DNA of 36,802 nucleotides from Streptacidiphilus pinicola (lineage in GTDB: Bacteria > Actinomycetota > Actinomycetes > Streptomycetales > Streptomycetaceae). Position 1 is the first letter of the stretch, and every line of letters begins with the position of its first letter. The notes under the pieces are model-generated. The model made no database searches and had not been told where the DNA came from. It was given only the letters and a program-made list of their open reading frames with translations. The stretch spans positions 1-36,802 of the forward strand of contig NZ_QKYN01000171.1 in NCBI RefSeq assembly GCF_003258295.1, written 5' to 3'. A program made the position numbers and the translations under genes. Positions 8,953 through 17,058 of the stretch are shown piece by piece.

Positions 8953-9383
8953 CGACGCCCGAGCTGACCAGCCGAATCCTCGCGACACTGCTCCGACGCC
9001 AGGCGGCCGGCACCGACGAGTTGCTCACCTTGCTCTGCCAGGAGCTCCCGACAAGCGGAAGGCTGCTGGACGTCCGGCTCCAGGCGCTGCACGACCAGCA
9101 ACTCGTGACCCGCCTTGACAGCGCATGGCTGCTGACCGACGACGGCCTGGCCGTCGCCCGCAGCAACCCGGCCACCTTCGGCCTCGGCATCGAGACTCCC
9201 CTCACCGCCCCAGCCGACCCCGGCCGCAGCGGGCAATCCGACACGGTGACCGCCCTGGCACTCTCGTTCCTCCGCGCCCACCGGGCGGCATTCGGCGACG
9301 CCCCGTTCGAATGGGAGCCCCATCCGCGGCTGCGCGAGACAGCTCCGGACGCTCCCACGAGGTCCACCCGACCGCCGCGATGA
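8949..9383 (+). CDS. Small winged-helix-like protein, function unknown
   Basis: The product has 144 residues from ATG 8949, chosen because ATGA overlaps the previous stop; an in-frame GTG lies 15 bases upstream. Residues about 5-75 (TSRILATLLRRQ, LLDVRLQALHDQQLV, AWLLTDDGLAVARS) have the helix pattern and beta-wing expected of a winged helix-turn-helix that predicts DNA binding. The rest is polar. No family was recognised. It sits at the end of the secretion operon and could be a local regulator or a relaxosome accessory factor; both are inference. Confidence 0.6.
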   Translation: MTTPELTSRILATLLRRQAAGTDELLTLLCQELPTSGRLLDVRLQALHDQQLVTRLDSAWLLTDDGLAVARSNPATFGLGIETPLTAPADPGRSGQSDTVTALALSFLRAHRAAFGDAPFEWEPHPRLRETAPDAPTRSTRPPR

Positions 9384-9793
9384 AGACCTTCACGTACGGA
9401 CGGCGGGGTCTTGAGCCCGTGAACGCGCTGGTCGATGTGTGGGCGGAGCAGCGCGAGCCGGATGCCGCCGCCGAAAGGCTGCACCTCTACGCCGCGCTAG
9501 CCACGGCGGTAGGTGATCACCCGGCGCATGGGCCATGGCGGCGTTGGCTCGGCAGAACGCCCCTCCTTCTCATTGCCGTCCCGTCCGACGAGGTGATCAG
9601 TGTCGTCGGACGTGCGTTCCAGGAAGCGGCCAGGGCCGACTCCCGCCTGCAGGATCTAATCGACAGCATGCCGATCGGCGTGGCCAGTGCTGATGCCGTC
9701 GCGGAGGCGGGAGCTGGCGCCGCGATCTGGTGGTCACCCGCAAACGTAAGGAGACAGCCATGGCTTGAGCTTCAGCCTCGCTATTCCGGGTGA
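9380..9793 (+). CDS. Small hypothetical protein at the end of the conjugation operon
   Basis: The product has 137 residues. ATG 9380 overlaps the preceding TGA, so translation is likely coupled. It is a soluble Ala-rich protein with no signal peptide, no membrane span and no motif I recognise. The last ~15 codons overlap a strong ribosome-binding site (AAGGAG, 9748-9753) that serves a following, broken frame. Its function is unknown; only the operon position gives a hint. Confidence 0.55.
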   Translation: MKTFTYGRRGLEPVNALVDVWAEQREPDAAAERLHLYAALATAVGDHPAHGPWRRWLGRTPLLLIAVPSDEVISVVGRAFQEAARADSRLQDLIDSMPIGVASADAVAEAGAGAAIWWSPANVRRQPWLELQPRYSG

Positions 9794-10069
9794 TTCCGCC
9801 CCGCCAGAAGGGCCTGCCGGGCTGACATCTCCCGGGACGAGCCAGCAGGCTGGCCTGATCCCGAGGGTGACGTTCGAGAGCGGCGCGCCCGTGAGCTGGC
9901 GTTGGCTCTGTCGCGGAAGAGGAATGACACGGATGCTGTCGCAAGGAAACCCGGCAGTCAACGCCGCCTTACAGGTGCGAGTTGCGTTCTGTGCTCTGCG
10001 CCAAGGGCCCTGGAGCCGTCACCGGCTCACGGGATCAGGGCGGGGTGTGCGGCCCACGGGAGAGATTGA
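9760..10069 (+). pseudogene. Broken small gene with a strong ribosome site but an immediate stop
   Basis: AAGGAG at 9748-9753 stands six bases before ATG 9760, but the frame reads ATG-GCT-TGA. A protein-like reading resumes in another frame (about 9794-10069) without any ATG or GTG. It has a charged helix (VRERRARELALALSRKRN) and then a possible zinc-binding end with CVLC and CAAHGRD. Its TGA at 10067-10069 overlaps the next ATG as TGATG, the coupling used throughout this operon. I infer a real small gene damaged by at least one frame change plus a stop. The alternative is chance openness in GC-rich DNA. Confidence 0.4.
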
Positions 10070-10164
10070 TGCCCCCTCGCCTGCGGGTGGGACGGCCCGC
10101 GATCGAGCCCGAGCCTCCAGCCGAGTCAGCCGGCGAGGACGGGTGCCCTGGTGCGGACGCCTGA
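10069..10164 (+). CDS. Very short ORF, possible operon remnant
   Basis: A 31-residue acidic, Pro-rich frame starts at an ATG coupled (TGATG) to the broken gene before it. Third codon positions are mostly G or C. In the same frame, protein-like sequence resumes after the TGA and runs to a TAA at 10279-10281 (RRMGSVHEERLDIIAERS), overlapping the tail of the convergent gene. It is probably the remains of a longer gene rather than a functional peptide. Confidence 0.25.
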   Translation: MPPRLRVGRPAIEPEPPAESAGEDGCPGADA

Positions 10165-10249
10165 GTCGTTGGCCCAGGCACGGCTGATGTCGATGAGCAG
10201 GACCCTGCCCTACGAAGGATGGGATCCGTGCACGAAGAGCGCCTCGACA

Positions 10250-11806
10250 TCATCGCGGAGCGGTCGAGCACCGCGCTGTAAGGGAGGGAACCACGCGTAG
10301 ATCCGCTGAGCTGCCGGGCAGGCGGGTGACGTCGCCGGTGCGGGGATCCCACAGGGCTACCTGGGCGGCGTCAATGTCGAAGGACATCACCGGGCGCCCG
10401 GTGACAGGCGGAGCTCCGGCGAAGGGGGTCGACACTGACAGCGGATACAGGCAAACGGCCTTGGCAGTCAGACCGTGCCAGGCCCCCGGAAGGGTGCCGG
10501 CCGCCGCAGCAGCCTGGGCCTTGCGGCCGTCGTCCCAACCGGCAGCGACGACGCCGAGGACGCCAACGAGGAACAGGAAGCACATGGGCACCAGCAGCAG
10601 CGCGCCCGGTTCCCGGTTCCAGTACCGGGCGTATCCCGCACCCGCCAGGGCGATCAACACCCCCACGGCGCCCACCGCGATCGGACGCCAGGCCCCGATC
10701 CAGCCGAGCGTGACGGGGGCGTCGCCGGGCTGGAGCGAGAACGGGCTCAGGTACATGGCGTAGGACAGCTGCGATATCTGCTGCGTGAGCGGTGGGAACA
10801 GCGACAATGCGATGGGGATCAGGCCGAGGGCCGCTTTCCGGGCCCAAGCCGCGGCGGTGAGCAGGCGCAGACCGTTGAGCGCCGCGAGCACAGCGAGCGC
10901 CGCCGCGAACATCTGCCAACTGAAGAACGACGGCGCCATCAACGCCGTCAAGGCTCCGCCCAGTACCCCCAGACAGGCCATGAGAACGGCGAGCGAGAGG
11001 CCCCTCGTTGAATGGGAGACCGCGCCCCGTCCGAACACCCGGGGAAACAAAACCCAGTAGAACAGCGCGGCCGCCGCGCACACCGGAACCAGAAGAGCCG
11101 GGCCCCACCAGGGATGCTCCCACTGTCCGCGCGTGACGAAGACCAGCGCCATGAGCGCGCACACGAACACCACGGTGCGGGCAAGGTCAGAATCCTCCAC
11201 CCTGCGCCACACCCGCTGGGGGAACGACGCCGGCAAAGCGGACGGTGACGGCGTGCCCCAGCGGCGGCGCAGCCCAGCGCCCTCGGGTCGTCGCGGCCCG
11301 TCCGAGAGCTTGGCTCGCCTCTCGAACTCGGCCTGCGCCTCCGCCTCGGAATGCTCGTGGATGACCTCGCCGGTGTCCGCGAAACCAAAGGATCGCCACC
11401 TACGCGCGCACCATCCGAGGAACCCGGTGGTGTAGACGGACGGCTTGTACACACAGAAGCCGATGCTCGGGACCAGTTGCTGCTCCCACAGCCATGCGCC
11501 GCGCACTGAGCAGGCCGGGCCGAGGTTCTTCAGGCGTTCGGTGACCTGCTCCTCGGCCGTGGTCGTGGCGAGTGTGGGGCCGCCCGGCAGCGTGACGATG
11601 ACGGTCCAGTGGCTGTCCAGGTCCCGTTCGGCGGGCCCGAGCACGGCCCGAGTGACCGTGGTGTCCTCCTTGCAGGTCCATCCTGCCTCGCTCAGCACGC
11701 CGACGACCTCTTCGGCGCAGCGCTTGTGCGTCGAGACACACACCCGCACCCGCACGCCTACGGGGCCGTTCGAGCCTCCCCGCCCGGCTTGCCCCCACCC
11801 AGCCAT
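10250..11806 (-). CDS. Orphan polytopic membrane protein with soluble N-terminal domain
   Basis: This is a 518-residue protein. The ATG at 11806 is preferred over an upstream in-frame start because a GGGAGA-type ribosome site lies just before it. Residues 1-120 form a soluble domain with alternating hydrophobic strands (VRVRVCVSTH, DSHWTVIVTLPGG) and a helix holding a TTAEEQVTERL motif. This is followed by charged sequence and about nine membrane spans (about residues 200-460), then a soluble C-terminus. No family was recognised. It is transcribed away from the ABC operon, with its own upstream region and a terminator on the far side. The 3' end overlaps the decayed plus-strand frames. Confidence 0.7.
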   Translation of the reverse strand: MAGWGQAGRGGSNGPVGVRVRVCVSTHKRCAEEVVGVLSEAGWTCKEDTTVTRAVLGPAERDLDSHWTVIVTLPGGPTLATTTAEEQVTERLKNLGPACSVRGAWLWEQQLVPSIGFCVYKPSVYTTGFLGWCARRWRSFGFADTGEVIHEHSEAEAQAEFERRAKLSDGPRRPEGAGLRRRWGTPSPSALPASFPQRVWRRVEDSDLARTVVFVCALMALVFVTRGQWEHPWWGPALLVPVCAAAALFYWVLFPRVFGRGAVSHSTRGLSLAVLMACLGVLGGALTALMAPSFFSWQMFAAALAVLAALNGLRLLTAAAWARKAALGLIPIALSLFPPLTQQISQLSYAMYLSPFSLQPGDAPVTLGWIGAWRPIAVGAVGVLIALAGAGYARYWNREPGALLLVPMCFLFLVGVLGVVAAGWDDGRKAQAAAAAGTLPGAWHGLTAKAVCLYPLSVSTPFAGAPPVTGRPVMSFDIDAAQVALWDPRTGDVTRLPGSSADLRVVPSLTARCSTAPR

Positions 11807-12191
11807 GCTTCTCCCTCGATCGTCGCTGTGGACCGCAGACCACGAGCGAAGTCCCGTTGTGTTCTGCGGCGTTGACAGAAAGGACTTGATACACCCAAGC
11901 CGCGGGGTCGCGCACGAATCCGCGCACACACTCGGAAGGGGCAGCCAGCGATCCGATCCAGCCGCCGCCACCTCGACCTGTAAGAAGCCGCAGCGAGGCC
12001 GGTGTTGTCATGCCGCCAGAGAACCCGCTGCCCGGGAACAAGCAGCACAGTGGCGATTTCTTGACGTGTGCATGGCGTGCTCTGGACGCAGGGCCGATCG
12101 CCACCGAGAAGGATTGCCAAACCTGTGACCGCGAGGGGAGTCGCTCGCGGGAAGCCAGCCCGGCCTTGACCATCCGCCTTGAGCCTGTGGG
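11807..12191. other. Intergenic region, no gene recognised
   Basis: This 385-base stretch lies between two minus-strand genes. Its GC content is lower than the surroundings and its frames show no sustained codon bias. It most likely carries the promoter of the polytopic membrane protein gene that starts at 11806. No clear promoter hexamers with good spacing were identified. Confidence 0.5.
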
Positions 12192-12222
12192 ACAGGAAGG
12201 CCCCCAGGTGGGGCCTTCCTGT
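12192..12222 (-). terminator. Strong hairpin terminator after the ABC transporter gene
   Basis: A perfect 13-bp stem, ACAGGAAGGCCCC (12192-12204) with its complement at 12210-12222, encloses a five-base loop. It begins 16 bases past the stop of the minus-strand ABC transporter gene. There is no long T run after it, which is common for actinobacterial terminators. Confidence 0.75.
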
Positions 12223-12237
12223 CTGCACGGAATCAGT

Positions 12238-14148
12238 TCAGGTGGGCTGCTGGGCGGGGATCGTCCCTTGTCGGTCGTTTTGCAGCCGCCACAGTTCGTG
12301 GAACAGGCCGGCCTTGTCAGCGACGAGTTCCGTGAAGGTGCCCTGTTGGATGATGCGGCCATGGTCGAGGACCACGATGCGGTCGGCCATGGCTACGTTG
12401 GTGAGGCGGTGGGACACCAGGACGACGGCGCGGTCCTTCGCGGCAGTGCGGAGGTTGGCGAAGATCCAGTGTTCGGCGCGGGGGTCGAGTGCGCTGGTGG
12501 GCTCGTCCAGGATGAGGAGCCCAGCCGGCCTGTAGAAGGCGCGGGCGATGGCGATTCGCTGGAACTGGCCGCCGGACAAGGCCTCGCCGCCGGCCCAGTC
12601 GCGGGTGAGCAGGGTGTCCAGGCCGTTCCGGAGTCCGTCCACCACCTCGTCGGCGCTGGCCGCTTCACACGCCCTACGGATAGCGGCGTCGCCTCCGTGG
12701 ACGGGCTGGCCTTGGGTGATGTTCTGGCGGGCGGTGAAGGGCCAGCGGGCAAAGTCCTGGGGGACGACGGCGGTGTGCTTCCAGGCCGCGGACGGGTCGA
12801 GGTCGCGGGTGTCCGCTCCGTCCCAGGTGACCGCCCCGCGGGTCGGCAGGTAGAGGGCGGCGAGGAGCTTGGACAAGGTGGTCTTCCCGGAGCCGTTTTC
12901 GCCGACCAGGGCGACGACCTCGCCGCGCTTCACGCACAGGTTCACCTCGGTGAGGGCGTCGCGGTCGGCTCCGTCGTAGCGGTAGGTCAGGTGCTCGGCG
13001 CGGACCTCGTGCACGTCCTCGGGTCGGAGGGTGCCGCGCTCCAGCCGGTAGCCGCCCGCTTCGCGCAGGAAGTCCGCCCAGTCCTGGAAGTACAGGCCGT
13101 TGCGGAAGGCCTGGGCGCCGATGCTGGTGATGCCCTGGACGCCGGTGGCGACGGTGCGTAGCGCGAACACCGCTGCACCTCCGGAGGCTGCGGAGATGCG
13201 TCCGGTGGCGAGGAGCCAGATCAGCGTCGCCCACACCACCCCTGATGCGAGCCCGCCGAAGGCCGCACCGATCAGTGAGACCAGCGCCCCTGCGTCCGCG
13301 GCTTGGCGGTGGGAGACGTGCATGCGGGCGCTGACGGCGCGGTAGCGGGCCATCAGGAACGGTGCCATCGTTCCGGTGCGGATCTGGTCGGCAGTGTCCT
13401 GGTCGGCCAGGAACCAGCGCAGCAGGTACCGCATCCGGCTGTGACTCATCACGCGCTGCCAGGCCAGGCGAGCGAGGGTGGCAGACCGAACCTGCGCCCA
13501 GCCCTGGGGGATGCTCGCGAGGGCAAGCAGCGGCAGCAGTACCGGGTGGATGGACGCCAGGACGGTCCCGCCCGCAATCAGGGAGACCGTCGCTGCGATG
13601 AGCTGCTGGGCGTTGTTGAACAGCTCTCCTGCCCATTCCGCGCCGCGCTCGGCCGCTTCCTTGCGGTCCCGGAATGTCGGGTTGTCGAAGGCGGAGAGTT
13701 CCACGTTCACCGCCGCCTCCGCGAACATCACCTCCGCTTCTTCCTTCACGACGGGGATGATCCGCAGCGCCAGCCAGTTCGTGATGATCCCGAGCACGGC
13801 GCGCAGGCCGGCGGTGACCACCAGGACCACGACGGAAGCCCAAGCGGATTCCAGGCGGGCGACGACGTTCCCTGACGAGAACAGGGCCGCGATGGTGCCG
13901 GTCATCGCCAGCAGCCCCGTTGCCTGTGCCACGCCGGAGAGCAGCTGGCTTGCGAGTAGCCCGGCGGTGGAGTGGCAGTCCACCTTCCACGCGAGGGCGA
14001 CGGCTCGGGCGGCAAGGTGCGGCACCTTGCGGGTCATGTGTCGAAGCGTCAGCGCCTGTAGCTGGTCGGCGTACTCGGTGCCGTCCTCAACGATCAGCAG
14101 GTCATTATCTGCGTCCTGCTGTGTGGTGGTCGGGGCCGCAGGCGTCAC
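12238..14148 (-). CDS. ABC exporter half-transporter (TMD-NBD fusion)
   Basis: The product has 636 residues from a GTG overlapping the NUDIX stop by four bases (GTGA, 14145-14148). About 40 polar residues precede a six-helix ABC exporter membrane domain (about 45-360). The ATPase domain has Walker A GENGSGKTT at about 416-424, signature LSGGQ at 524-528 and Walker B LLILDEPTSALD near 545-556. All ATPase motifs are intact. There is no C39 peptidase domain, so any peptide leader would have to be removed elsewhere. The substrate is unknown. Co-transcription with two NUDIX enzymes and proximity to the RiPP cluster suggest, but do not show, export of a modified metabolite or peptide. Confidence 0.88.
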   Translation of the reverse strand: MTPAAPTTTQQDADNDLLIVEDGTEYADQLQALTLRHMTRKVPHLAARAVALAWKVDCHSTAGLLASQLLSGVAQATGLLAMTGTIAALFSSGNVVARLESAWASVVVLVVTAGLRAVLGIITNWLALRIIPVVKEEAEVMFAEAAVNVELSAFDNPTFRDRKEAAERGAEWAGELFNNAQQLIAATVSLIAGGTVLASIHPVLLPLLALASIPQGWAQVRSATLARLAWQRVMSHSRMRYLLRWFLADQDTADQIRTGTMAPFLMARYRAVSARMHVSHRQAADAGALVSLIGAAFGGLASGVVWATLIWLLATGRISAASGGAAVFALRTVATGVQGITSIGAQAFRNGLYFQDWADFLREAGGYRLERGTLRPEDVHEVRAEHLTYRYDGADRDALTEVNLCVKRGEVVALVGENGSGKTTLSKLLAALYLPTRGAVTWDGADTRDLDPSAAWKHTAVVPQDFARWPFTARQNITQGQPVHGGDAAIRRACEAASADEVVDGLRNGLDTLLTRDWAGGEALSGGQFQRIAIARAFYRPAGLLILDEPTSALDPRAEHWIFANLRTAAKDRAVVLVSHRLTNVAMADRIVVLDHGRIIQQGTFTELVADKAGLFHELWRLQNDRQGTIPAQQPT

Positions 14149-14699
14149 GGGTTCCCTCCGATCGGGGTTCCGTCCGGTCGGTGTCGTTGCACGGGTTCGT
14201 GCTGGAGGTACGCGGCGACCCCGGTCCGGCGTGCGGTGTCTGTGGCGGCAAGCAGCGCATACTCGCCTGGGTCCAGGACGGTGCGCCATTCGTCCAGGCT
14301 GCGCACGGACAGTTCGCTGTGCTCGCCGGGGTCGAGCGCGATCGCGTCGATTTGGTCGTCTGTGAGGGTTCCGCCGTTGAACGTGAATCCGATGTGGCAC
14401 AGCGGCCAGCCGCCTCCGACCGGGGCGAACGAGGTGGCCAGCAGTCGCGGCTCCCCTTGGAACCGGATGCCGGTCTCCTCGAAGCACTCGCGCACGGCGG
14501 TCTCCCACGGGGTCTCGCCCTTCTCGGTGTTCCCGCCGGGCCAGTCCCACCTGTCCGGGTCCAGTACCGAGCGCATCTGGATCGGCCGGCCTCGGGTGTC
14601 GGTGAAGTACAAGCAGCCGAAGAATGTCGCGTTGGCGATCGTCGTGACGTACTGGTCCGGGGGCAGCCACCCGTGCCCGGGGCCGGTCTGTTCGGTCAT
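14145..14699 (-). CDS. NUDIX hydrolase
   Basis: The product has 184 residues from ATG 14699, whose first base is the last base of the preceding stop (TGATG). The NUDIX box is complete: G-N-T-E-K-G-E...RECFEETG, matching GX5EX7REUXEEXGU with U hydrophobic. Such enzymes hydrolyse a nucleoside diphosphate linked to another group using the box Glu residues to hold Mg2+. The substrate cannot be read from the sequence. It lies in one operon with a second NUDIX gene before it and the ABC exporter after it. Confidence 0.87.
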   Translation of the reverse strand: MTEQTGPGHGWLPPDQYVTTIANATFFGCLYFTDTRGRPIQMRSVLDPDRWDWPGGNTEKGETPWETAVRECFEETGIRFQGEPRLLATSFAPVGGGWPLCHIGFTFNGGTLTDDQIDAIALDPGEHSELSVRSLDEWRTVLDPGEYALLAATDTARRTGVAAYLQHEPVQRHRPDGTPIGGNP

Positions 14700-15211
14700 C
14701 AGGACTCCAGGTATGCGGTGGGGCGTTCGCCGCGGTGGACCTGCGTGGCGGCGAGGAGGTTCCGGGCGTTGTACTGCTCCATCAGCCCTGATGCTGCGGC
14801 TTCCTCGGGTTCCCACCAGCGGTGGGCCAGGATCTCCCCGGCCGGCACGGCAATGCGGTCGACGTCGGCGGCGAGGATGGGGAGATGGAAGGTGAACATG
14901 TGGCACGGGTAGGCGCCAGCGGACTTGGCGGCTCCGGGCCACAGCTCGGCGGCGGCGGTAAGCCAGCACACGGTCAGCAGCTCACCGGCGCTGCCGTTCA
15001 CGCCAACTTCCTCGCGGGCCTCACGCTCGCAACCCCGTTTTGAGGGTTCGTCGCGCTCGACCTTGCCGCCCGGCAGGACCCACCAGCCCGACTTGGCGTG
15101 ATGGACCAGGAGCACGCGCCCATCGTCGGGGCGTGGGATGTAGGCGGCTGCCGCTGCGGCGAACAGCGCACGTTCAGAATTCACGGGGCCTCCACGGTCG
15201 GATTCGGGCAT
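14699..15211 (-). CDS. NUDIX hydrolase (first of a tandem pair)
   Basis: The product has 170 residues from ATG 15211. A GTG at 15184 with GGAGG four bases upstream would give 161 residues and is a serious alternative. The NUDIX box is intact (GGKVERDE...REAREEVGV). The sequence before it (LLVHHAKSGWWVLPGGK) is typical of the family. It differs clearly from the next NUDIX protein, so the pair is not a recent duplication. It is the likely first gene of the NUDIX-NUDIX-ABC operon, with a 190-base non-coding stretch upstream. Confidence 0.82.
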   Translation of the reverse strand: MPESDRGGPVNSERALFAAAAAAYIPRPDDGRVLLVHHAKSGWWVLPGGKVERDEPSKRGCEREAREEVGVNGSAGELLTVCWLTAAAELWPGAAKSAGAYPCHMFTFHLPILAADVDRIAVPAGEILAHRWWEPEEAAASGLMEQYNARNLLAATQVHRGERPTAYLES

Positions 15212-15399
15212 GCCTGTTGAAGCCTCAAGCAGCGCTAGCAGTAGACGAGTTGGGGTGCTGAGGCGATGCAGTCTGCCGGGTTGGTCGGACAGTGGCGGGC
15301 ATGTCGTGCGCGTCGGCACTCGAACGTGTGATCCCGTCCGTGTGTCGCTGGCGCGGGCCGCGTCGCGGCTGATTTGCTCGCCCCACCGCCCGAGGGAGG

Positions 15400-15560
15400 T
15401 CATCTCTCCGCGTCGTTGCCAGGCTTGGTGGCGAGGATGTCCGGCAGGTGCTCGATGTTGCTCGTGCCGGGGATGGGGGCCATGTGGTCGGCGAGGTCGA
15501 GCAGCCAGAGCAGCACCGTGGCGAGGCTTTCTCCGGTGAGGCGTCCGGCGTTCAGCGGGC
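15400..15560 (-). pseudogene. C-terminal remnant resembling an aldo/keto reductase
   Basis: About 52 codons read GESLATVLLWLLDLADHM followed by PIPGTSNIEHL and end at TGA 15402-15400. The string hydrophobic-PIPGTS-x2-HL is a hallmark of the cofactor-binding end of aldo/keto reductases. No start codon or N-terminal barrel is present, and the frame is entered only by a shift from the gene remnant upstream. I infer the tail of a deleted oxidoreductase gene. It is far too short to be active. Confidence 0.5.
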
Positions 15561-15722
15561 GGCCCCGCAGGCGGTACACCAGGCGCGGATGTCGGCGGCG
15601 GTCGGCTGGGCGTCGCCGTGCTGGATTCTTGTGGTCTTGGCGGGGTGCCAGCCGCAGCGGGCTGACAGCACGGCGAGGGCTTCGCGGGCGGCCTGGGCGC
15701 TGGAGCTCGGGGAGCGGGGCAT
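15552..15722 (-). pseudogene. Truncated XRE-type helix-turn-helix gene
   Basis: The frame has 56 residues from ATG 15722. The segment CGWHPAKTTRIQHGDAQPT followed by AADIRAWCTACGA is the recognition-helix half of the XRE repressors common in Streptomyces. The first half of the fold is collapsed: the sequence passes from REALAV directly to LSARCGW, missing the residues that normally form helices 1 and 2. A stop follows soon after. It lies next to a DUF6879 gene, a usual partner of such regulators. I infer an internal deletion and a lost C-terminus. Confidence 0.5.
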
Positions 15723-15749
15723 GGGCTGTCGGTCCGGTTGTTCGCAGGG

Positions 15750-16292
15750 TCAGACGGTGTACTGGTCGTGCGGTGTGGCGCGGTCCCAGACCTGCTCGAA
15801 GGCGTCGGCGCAGAGCTTGACCACCGCAGCGTCCTCGGTCCACGTCTTGGGTTCGATGGGGTGCCAGTCGCCGTCTCCGGTCCAGTTGTGGAACTGCACG
15901 AGGCGGCTGTCCAGCAGCCAGAAGTCCGTGCCCGGCAGCGCCAGGTCGAACGCCTTACGGCGGGGCAGCCAGCGCACCTGCTCCCCAGCCTGGATGTTCA
16001 GCAGGGTCGAGGCGTGTTCCCAGCGGATGTAGTCGGTGACCGGCTCGGACACGATCCGGGCGCGGCGCATCACCACCCCTCGCCCGACGGCCTCGCGGAC
16101 GAGGCCAAGCCAGGCCGGCCACCACCTGGCGGTCGGGTCGAGGTCAACGTGCCCGGTCCGCTGGAAGTGCGCGAACTCGTCGGCTTCGTCGCCCACGGCG
16201 TAGCCGTCGCGCATCTCCAGGTGGACGGCGCTGTGCTGGGCTGCTGCCAGCAGCTCAGCGAACGTCGTCGATCTCGGCTTGCTCTGCTGCAT
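15750..16292 (-). CDS. DUF6879 family protein
   Basis: The product has 180 residues from ATG 16292, with a GAGGAAGG ribosome site upstream. The whole sequence fits the DUF6879 family widespread in Streptomyces: an N-terminal FAELLAAAQHSAVHLEMRD helix, the motif YIRWEH near the middle, and the string LPGTDFWLLDSRLVQFHNW in the second half. Members usually sit beside an XRE regulator and a small acidic protein. Here both neighbours exist but are broken. The function is unknown. A role with the neighbouring regulator, perhaps toxin-antitoxin-like, has only context behind it. Confidence 0.8.
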   Translation of the reverse strand: MQQSKPRSTTFAELLAAAQHSAVHLEMRDGYAVGDEADEFAHFQRTGHVDLDPTARWWPAWLGLVREAVGRGVVMRRARIVSEPVTDYIRWEHASTLLNIQAGEQVRWLPRRKAFDLALPGTDFWLLDSRLVQFHNWTGDGDWHPIEPKTWTEDAAVVKLCADAFEQVWDRATPHDQYTV

Positions 16293-16528
16293 CGCACGCC
16301 TTCCTCAAGATCGGCACCATACGGACCGGGTGCGGATGACGGTCTCGTGGGCGGGGATGCCGACGGCGTGCCCGGAAACCCACTCGGTGCCATCTACCAG
16401 CGCCGCAAGCATCTTGTCCGCCGTGATCCCCTGGATCACCAAGTCCGCCGTCTCATTCTCCACCCACACCGTGGGGCTTCCCTCGCCGCCCGTGTTGGGT
16501 CTATCTCGAAGAACCGTAGATCCACCAT
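16255..16528 (-). pseudogene. Frameshifted small gene, usual partner of DUF6879
   Basis: GGGAGG stands just before ATG 16528 and GTG 16525. The product starts VDLRFFEIDP, jumps frame near 16493 to NTGGEGSPTVWVENETADL and continues through VSGHAVGIPAHETVIRT. It jumps again near 16321 to RMVPILRKACDAAEQAEIDD, ending at TGA 16257-16255 inside the DUF6879 gene. Restoring one C at each point gives one unbroken ~90-residue protein of a Streptomyces family found next to DUF6879. It is either a real pseudogene or two base-calling losses. Confidence 0.6.
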
Positions 16529-16640
16529 GGCCTCCCGTGTCCAGCCGGTTGCGCGGATTTGCGCCCTACGCCACCGTCGGCCTGGGCGAGGGCGAAAGCA
16601 GGGTGCGGTGGCAATGCCCGTCGGCTCGGTGGGCCGGAGT

Positions 16641-17058
16641 TCAACCGAGTGCGAACTGCCGGGCCATCATCCGTACCGCCTGCTCGCCGTGGCCGGCGGT
16701 GAGGCGAGCCTGGAGCCAGCCGGGAGAATTCAGCTGGCCGCGGGCGCCGGAGACGGAGTACTGGGCGAACTCGCCCTGGTTGCACGCCTGCCAGGCCGCG
16801 ATGCGATTGGCCCAGCCCTGATCGCTCGTGCCGTACTCCGTGCCACGAGCGAGCATCGCGCACTCACGGAACGCGGCCTTCCAGGCGTGGCAGGGGGCTC
16901 TGGTCGCAGCGGGTGGCGCCGGTCTCCTCGGTGAACTCGACCCGGCCTAGCAGAGCGGCGAGCATGTCCAGCGGCCAGCCTGGGGCAACGTAGGGGCAGA
17001 CGTTGCTGGCGTGGTCGTGACCGTGTATGTGGTCTTGGTGTACGACGAACGCGGCTAC
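16641..17058 (-). pseudogene. Frameshifted hypothetical gene behind the RiPP methyltransferase
   Basis: A protein-like reading begins right at the methyltransferase stop (VHQDHIHGHDHASNVCPY, then LLGRVEFTEETGATRCDQ). It changes frame in a C run near 16904, continues HAWKAAFRECAMLARGTEYG, and ends at 16641. Joined, it would be about 138 residues and includes four Cys and many His. No canonical start exists for the first part except an internal ATG (MLAALLG). The last 71 codons can also be read alone from ATG 16856. No family was recognised. Its place makes it a former member of the RiPP operon. Confidence 0.5.

Noticed and set aside
9765-10187. 140-codon frame from TTG 9765
   Set aside because: Codon use is poor and the end is Arg/Ser-rich. 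Another frame over 9794-10069 has better coding character and the operon-type TGATG junction.
12010-13161. 383-codon plus-strand frame through the ABC transporter
   Set aside because: Antisense to the ATPase domain with intact Walker and signature motifs, and it crosses the terminator hairpin.
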